Shown here one piece after another: positions 59,813 to 64,000 of a DNA stretch of 64,000 nt. This DNA comes from G963665495 sp963677785. GTDB lineage: Bacteria > Desulfobacterota > Desulfovibrionia > Desulfovibrionales > Desulfovibrionaceae. The stretch's first letter is position 1. The number at the start of each line of letters is the position of its first letter. The notes under the pieces are model-generated. The model saw only the letters and a program-made list of their open reading frames with translations. It was not told the origin of the DNA and made no database searches. The stretch is from positions 1,922,001-1,986,000 of the forward strand of contig CAXXDH010000003.1 of assembly GCA_963677785.2 (NCBI GenBank), given 5' to 3'. The position numbers and the translations under genes are program-made.

Positions 59813-60995
59813 GAAAAGGAGTCAGACATTGTCCGTAGGTAAGGTGCTCATTGTTTCAAATCTTGATTTAAACATCCTGCTGTTGCGGCGGACGCTCATT
59901 GAAACCCTGCTTGCCCACGGCGTCAAGGTGGGCGTGAGCGTGCCTCCCGGAAGATACCGGCGCGAACTTGAAAGCCTGGGCGTACGGGTTTCGAATTTCA
60001 GCATGGCCAGGGGAAGCCTGAACCCTTTGACGGTGCCTGCCGCAGTGAAAAATCTGCACCGGATCATCAAACAGGAAGCACCGGACATCGTGCACTCCTT
60101 TACCCATCAGCCCAACCTTTTCGTGAGGCTGGCGGCGCCCTCGTCCTGCATCATCGTGCATACCATCACCGGCCTGGGTTCGATTTTCATGCACGGCGGA
60201 CTCAAGGGGCTGGCCCTGCGTACGTTGTTCAAGGCGTTGTATGTGACCACCTCGCCGCGTTGCCGGGCTCTGGTGTTTCAAAATGATGCCGACAAGGAGT
60301 ATTTCACCTCCACCGGGATGACCGGGAGGTCGCAGGTGACCTGCATCCGGGGCAGCGGTGTGGACACCAGGCGCTTCAAGCCCGGCGTTATTTCGCCTGA
60401 TCAAAGAAACAAGGCCAGGGCCGCGTTGGGCATAGGGCCAGGGCATGTGGTCTGTACGCTGTCGGCGCGTTTGCTGTACGACAAAGGCGTGCTCGAGTTT
60501 GTTTCCGCCGCCAGGGCCTTGCAGGAGTCCTGTCCCAAGGCGCGATTTCTTATCGTGGGCAAACCGGATCATGCCAACCCCAAGTCCCTGACTCCGGCGG
60601 ACATGGCCCGGATCTCGGAAATCTCCAATGTTGTTCTGGCCGGCTGGCGGGACGATATGGAAACGGTCTGGGGCATGAGCGACGTGGCCGTGCTGCCCTC
60701 CTACCGCGAAGGACTGCCCATGAGCCTGCAGGAAGCGCTGGCCTGCGGACTGCCCGTGGTGGCCACGGATGTTCCGGGATGTCGCGAAATACTTGCCGGA
60801 GGCGACCATGGTTTTCTGGTTCCGTTCGGGGACTCGGAGGCTCTGGAAAACGCCTTGCGGCAACTGCTCCAGTCCGCGGAACTGCGGACCGTGATGGGGG
60901 CTGCTGCACGTGACAAAGCGGTCAGAGATTTTTCCGGTGAAAAACTGGCCATGGAACACATCGCACTGTACCAACGCCTGCTTGAGGGCCGGTAA
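59805..60995 (+). CDS. glycosyltransferase family 4
   Basis: 396 aa, GT-B fold. N-terminal domain with FTHQPNLFVRLAAP and HTITGLGSIFM, C-terminal domain with LSARLLYDKGVLEFVSAAR and the E-x7-E region PSYREGLPMSLQEALACGLP. It resembles PglA/WbpX-type enzymes of surface glycan synthesis. Start 59805 overlaps asnB; an inner start near 59832 (VGKVLIVSN) is possible. The asnB overlap suggests a joint role, for example adding an aminated sugar or modifying its carboxyl group (inference). Confidence 0.93.
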   Translation: MREKRSQTLSVGKVLIVSNLDLNILLLRRTLIETLLAHGVKVGVSVPPGRYRRELESLGVRVSNFSMARGSLNPLTVPAAVKNLHRIIKQEAPDIVHSFTHQPNLFVRLAAPSSCIIVHTITGLGSIFMHGGLKGLALRTLFKALYVTTSPRCRALVFQNDADKEYFTSTGMTGRSQVTCIRGSGVDTRRFKPGVISPDQRNKARAALGIGPGHVVCTLSARLLYDKGVLEFVSAARALQESCPKARFLIVGKPDHANPKSLTPADMARISEISNVVLAGWRDDMETVWGMSDVAVLPSYREGLPMSLQEALACGLPVVATDVPGCREILAGGDHGFLVPFGDSEALENALRQLLQSAELRTVMGAAARDKAVRDFSGEKLAMEHIALYQRLLEGR

Positions 60996-60999
60996 TGAT

Positions 61000-61377
61000 C
61001 TATTGCGCTTGTTCGGTACGTTTTTTCAGCGCCTGGTAGCGGAGTTTGTACTCGGTCCGTTCTTTTTCGGCCGCAGCCAGTTTTGCCTGCAGGCGGTCGG
61101 CTCTGAGACGGCATTTCTGGTAGGCATCCGATGACGTGATCGGGGTGTCTCTGAAAATCCCCACTTCCTTGTGCTTCATTTGCACTACGGAACGCAGATT
61201 CTTCAGCTGATTGTTGAGGTTGACGATGGTCAGCTGCATTTCTTTGATCCTCTTGTCGCGTTCTTTCAAAGCCATCATGCAGGCTTTGTTGTCGTCATTG
61301 CAGGCGGACAAGGTCGAAACCAAGGCGATGCAAAAACACAAAAGAACCAGCAACGGTATGCGTCGGCTGCATTTCAC
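61000..61377 (-). CDS. coiled-coil lipoprotein
   Basis: 125 aa from GTG 61377 (GGGAG upstream). Signal peptide and lipobox LSAC (PLLVLLCFCIALVSTLSAC), so the mature protein is lipid-anchored; the remainder is a charged coiled coil (MALKERDKRIKEMQL, then LRADRLQAKLAAAEKERTEY). Function unknown; such proteins can act as envelope spacers. The frame is open to 61491 but lacks a start with a signal peptide. It converges with the GT4 gene, 4 bases apart. Confidence 0.78.
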   Translation of the reverse strand: MKCSRRIPLLVLLCFCIALVSTLSACNDDNKACMMALKERDKRIKEMQLTIVNLNNQLKNLRSVVQMKHKEVGIFRDTPITSSDAYQKCRLRADRLQAKLAAAEKERTEYKLRYQALKKRTEQAQ

Positions 61378-61501
61378 GAGGTGTGACTCCCTGGAGTTGT
61401 CGCCCGGAGCCGGAATCCGTGAGGGCTGTATTGAATCCGGGGCGTGTTCAGAAAGAGTGTTTTGCCGCCATCCAGGCTTACCGGTACGCACGGCAGGGCG
61501 T

Positions 61502-61729
61502 TTACAAGGGAATGCGTGCGCTGTCCACGAGTTTGATCATGCCGCTTTTCTTTTCCAGCGCGCCGAGTTCCACAAGTTTGTCGACAGCGTTGTCCAGGGC
61601 GGTCAGTTCGTCGCCCTTCAAGACTTTGGAAGCCTCTTTTGTGAGAAAATCGCAGGGAAAGACTTCAGCCCGCGCGCGTTTGAAAAAAGCGTTGATGAAC
61701 TTGTAGTAGAATTGCGGCTGTTTTGCCAT
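61502..61729 (-). CDS. small basic protein of unknown function, 75 aa
   Basis: MAKQPQFYYKFINAFFKRAR at the N-terminus, then FLTKEASKVLKGDELTALDN and VDKLVELGALEKKSG. Soluble and helical. GAGGTG lies five bases before the ATG at 61729; a frame running further upstream to 62296 is not coding. Similar short proteins occur in related genomes without known function. Preceded by a 342-base intergenic region. Confidence 0.7.
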   Translation of the reverse strand: MAKQPQFYYKFINAFFKRARAEVFPCDFLTKEASKVLKGDELTALDNAVDKLVELGALEKKSGMIKLVDSARIPL

Positions 61730-62071
61730 GAACGCACCTCGCAAAAATTCCTTTTCAAATATTTTACGGTTAAGAATGCTACGCGAAATGTAAAAAAAAT
61801 CAAGGGAATTATATAGCACTCGCTGTGCCGGACAGGAAAAACAGGATCCAGGCAGCAGGGTGTTGTTGCCCGACGCGTGCAACAAAGACAATTCGGCGGG
61901 AATTGTCACGTTGCTTCCTGTTTTTATGACATCTTTTACAGCAGTCTTCTTCGGTAACTGCTTGCGTATTGTTTTCTTGCTAAACAACGTATTTTCGAGA
62001 ATAATTTGTCCGCCGGCAATGTAGGGGATATTTTCGTCTGTCGTGAATTTACCTTGCGCAAGGGCAGTAAT
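61730..62071. other. 342-base divergent intergenic region with two adjacent hairpins
   Basis: TTGTTGC/GCAACAA (61863-61885) and GACAATTC-GGCGG-GAATTGTC (61887-61907) stand one base apart. A sigma-70-like promoter for the kinase follows at 61977-62005. No coding frame is convincing. Confidence 0.55.
61977..62005 (+). promoter_or_regulatory. candidate promoter of the hybrid kinase gene
   Basis: TTGCTA, 17 bases, AATAAT; leader about 60 bases to the ATG at 62072. Confidence 0.4.
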
Positions 62072-64000
62072 ATGAGTGAAGTTCGCATAATGATAGTGGA
62101 TGACGAGCACATTGTGGCGCTCGACATCTGTAATACGCTCGAACGACTCGGGTACAAGGTGCCGGTCATCGTCGCCACCGGGGAGTCTGCCGTGGCTGCG
62201 GCGGGATGGGAAAAACCCGACCTGGTATTGATGGACATCAAGCTCAAAGGGAACATGGACGGCATTGCCGCGGCCAGGGAAATCCATTCCCGGCACGATG
62301 TTCCGATTATTTATCTGACGGCATTTTCAGACGACCAGACGCTCCAGCGCGCCAAAATGACCGAGGCCTTCGGTTATCTGATCAAACCCTTTGACGAGCG
62401 CGAGCTGCATTCCGCCATAGAAATCGCGCTGTATAAACACCGCAACGAAAGCAAGTTGCGCAAGGCCGTCAAGGAGGCCGAACAGGCCAGCCTGGCCAAA
62501 AGCCTGTTTCTGGCCAACATGAGCCATGAAATACGAACGCCCATGAACGGCATCATCGGCATGGCCGAACTGGCTCTGGATACGGAACTGGACGAGGAGC
62601 AGCGGGATTATCTCGAAACCATCAAGTATTCCGCCGATACCTTGCTGGAATTGATCAACGATATCCTGGACTTCTCCAAGCTCGAAGCCAAAAAAATGCA
62701 ACTGCGCAAGATCGATTTCGATCTTGCGGTGGTGGTGAAAAAGGTTGTCGCCAGCTTCGGACATCAGGCCAAACGCAAAGATCTGCGCCTGAACATGCAT
62801 CTCAGCCCGGATGTCCCCCTGAAACTCATCGGAGATCCTTCCCGGCTCTCCCAGATTTTGCGGAATTTGTTGAGCAATGCCGTCAAATTTACGGAACACG
62901 GCGAAGTGGAGCTGGAGGTGAATCTTGTCGAGCAGAGTATTTTTCCGGTTCACCAGACGCAATCCGTGGACGCCATCAGGCTGTTGTTCTCCGTACATGA
63001 TACGGGTGTGGGCATCCCGGAGGAGAAACAATCGGTCATTTTCGAGACCTTCGAACAGGCGGGAGAAGCCGAACAGCAAAGCGCCGGCACCGGCCTGGGC
63101 CTGGCCATTGCCAAGGAACTCGTGGAAATGATGTCCGGCTCGATCTGGCTGCGCAGCCGCGTCGGCAGAGGCAGTACCTTTTTTTTCACAGCCGCTTTTC
63201 AGCTGCAGCAGCTCCATCCGGTGCAGACCATGGGCGTCATGGTTGAGGAAAGCGGAGTGGCCCGGCGTTTGCGGGTGCTGGTGGCCGACGATAATGAAAT
63301 CGGCAGGAAACTGGCTCAAAAATTTTTGAAAAAGCAAGGCCATACGGTTTTCTCCGCCAACAATGGTCTGAAAGCATTGCAACTGCTGGAGAAGCAGGCT
63401 GTCGATCTGGTGTTGATGAATGTTCAGATGCCGGAAATGTCCGGTCTGGAGGCGACACGCATCATCCGTGAAGGCCGGCGCAAGGGGATTGATCCGGCCA
63501 TACGCATCATCGCGCTTACCGGCCATGCGCTGAAAGGCGATAAGGAGCGCTGCCTGCAGGCCGGAATGGACGGTTATCTGCCCAAACCATTGCGTATGGT
63601 GTCGTTTTTCAACACCATAGCGCGGGTGATGAACGGAAAGGGCGCCGAAGACGTTTACGAGGAGCAGCAGGAGACACGGCACGGGCAAGAGCTGGAACTG
63701 ATCGACATGGAAGACGCTTTGGGCGCCATGGGCGGGCAGGTCGCGCTGCTGCATGAAATCTGGACCACGTTTTTGCGCAACAATGCGACCACAGTGGAAT
63801 CCATGCGCCAGGCCCTGGCCGAAAAGGACCGCTATCTGCTCATGCAGTTGTTGTATTCGCTGCAGGGCAGTTCGGCCACCGTGGGGGCAAAAGCTCTCAG
63901 CGCATTGGCCGCCGAACTCTACTCCCGTGCCCAGGAAGACGATCTGGGCGGCGTGACAGCTCGTCTGGACCAGTTGCAGAGCGTGCTGGACAAGACCAAC
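62072..64000 (+). CDS. hybrid histidine kinase with degenerate second receiver and HPt domain (3' end outside window)
   Basis: 643 codons without a stop. Order: receiver 1 (about 1-120) with D55 in LVLMDIK, T83 and K105 intact; HisKA with MSHEIRTPMNG (H152), HATPase with LLSNAVKFT, DTGVGI and GTGLGLA (to about 395); receiver 2 (about 405-530) in which the acceptor position reads LVLMNVQMPEM, Asn450 instead of Asp; then an HPt-like domain (about 555-643) in which the acceptor motif reads LLYSLQGSSATVGA, Tyr595 instead of His and Gln598 instead of Lys. AAGGG lies before the ATG. The first receiver suggests control by another kinase; the built-in relay seems disabled. Confidence 0.95.
   Translation, partial: MSEVRIMIVDDEHIVALDICNTLERLGYKVPVIVATGESAVAAAGWEKPDLVLMDIKLKGNMDGIAAAREIHSRHDVPIIYLTAFSDDQTLQRAKMTEAFGYLIKPFDERELHSAIEIALYKHRNESKLRKAVKEAEQASLAKSLFLANMSHEIRTPMNGIIGMAELALDTELDEEQRDYLETIKYSADTLLELINDILDFSKLEAKKMQLRKIDFDLAVVVKKVVASFGHQAKRKDLRLNMHLSPDVPLKLIGDPSRLSQILRNLLSNAVKFTEHGEVELEVNLVEQSIFPVHQTQSVDAIRLLFSVHDTGVGIPEEKQSVIFETFEQAGEAEQQSAGTGLGLAIAKELVEMMSGSIWLRSRVGRGSTFFFTAAFQLQQLHPVQTMGVMVEESGVARRLRVLVADDNEIGRKLAQKFLKKQGHTVFSANNGLKALQLLEKQAVDLVLMNVQMPEMSGLEATRIIREGRRKGIDPAIRIIALTGHALKGDKERCLQAGMDGYLPKPLRMVSFFNTIARVMNGKGAEDVYEEQQETRHGQELELIDMEDALGAMGGQVALLHEIWTTFLRNNATTVESMRQALAEKDRYLLMQLLYSLQGSSATVGAKALSALAAELYSRAQEDDLGGVTARLDQLQSVLDKTN

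Noticed and set aside
61730..62296. Upstream extension of the 75-residue protein at 61502-61729
   Set aside because: The extension overlaps the divergent kinase start and has no coding character; a good ribosome site marks ATG 61729.
62327..63754. 475-codon frame opposite the hybrid kinase
   Set aside because: Shadow of HisKA/HATPase/receiver coding sequence.

Overview
The window looks like chromosomal DNA from a sulfate-reducing deltaproteobacterium of the Desulfovibrio type. This is an inference from gene content, moderately high GC, TRAP and chemoreceptor/c-di-GMP genes and two families of GC-rich or palindromic interspersed repeats; no ribosomal RNA or dissimilatory sulfite reductase gene lies in the window to prove it. 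There is no integrase, transposase, CRISPR array or plasmid origin. Most of the DNA is ordinary core and accessory chromosome, with about 55 protein genes, two tRNA genes (Ser-GGA, His-GTG) and well-formed terminators and promoters.

Layout. 1-1.3 kb: tail of an unknown Cys-rich protein, a small unknown protein and a TPR protein, overlapping each other. 1.5-4.6 kb: pgi and a secreted GH5-type glycosidase. 4.7-12.9 kb: small-molecule export and regulation (two EamA exporters, an ArgP-like LysR regulator, AraC regulator, LysE exporter), a lysozyme inhibitor, CsaA, an exported glutaminase and an unknown membrane protein. 13-26.8 kb: U32 peptidase-family protein, a fused MFS/spermidine-synthase protein, a diguanylate cyclase, a degenerate HsdR-N protein, a UMF1-type transporter, a PAS histidine kinase and unknown proteins. 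27-32 kb: sugar genes (GT4, epimerase), a PLP aminotransferase, DUF1844 and argC. 32-33.3 kb: hicAB toxin-antitoxin and a DUF2321 zinc protein.

33.5-39.9 kb is a catabolic operon on the minus strand: TRAP transporter dctP-dctQ-dctM, an asparaginase, a LarA-type nickel racemase family protein and a GntR/FCD regulator, headed by a good sigma-70 promoter with an ATGTC-N4-GACAT operator beside it. 40-48 kb: a chemoreceptor, tRNA-Ser, a TgpA-type transglutaminase, a zinc ribbon, a GT39-like membrane glycosyltransferase and tRNA-His. 48-51.5 kb: murA and a surface beta-helix protein whose AT-rich 5' half and GC-rich 3' half look recombined. 51.6-55.7 kb: gatB followed by SxtJ-like, DUF5989 and NodU/CmcH carbamoyltransferase genes, the same trio that is found as sxtI/J/K in saxitoxin clusters. 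56-64 kb: a TtcA-family protein, an M23 peptidase, asparagine synthase plus GT4, a coiled-coil lipoprotein, a small unknown protein and a truncated hybrid histidine kinase.

Most noteworthy: the hybrid kinase at the right edge has an intact first receiver and kinase, but its second receiver has Asn where the phospho-Asp should be and its HPt domain has Tyr where the phospho-His should be, so the built-in phosphorelay looks disabled at both acceptors. Other points of interest are the sxtIJK-like module, the TRAP/asparaginase/LarA operon with its operator, the mosaic beta-helix gene, stacked inverted repeats before glsA, two dispersed repeat families that sit side by side at 53.6-53.8 kb, and an apparent enrichment of the palindrome CGTACG.
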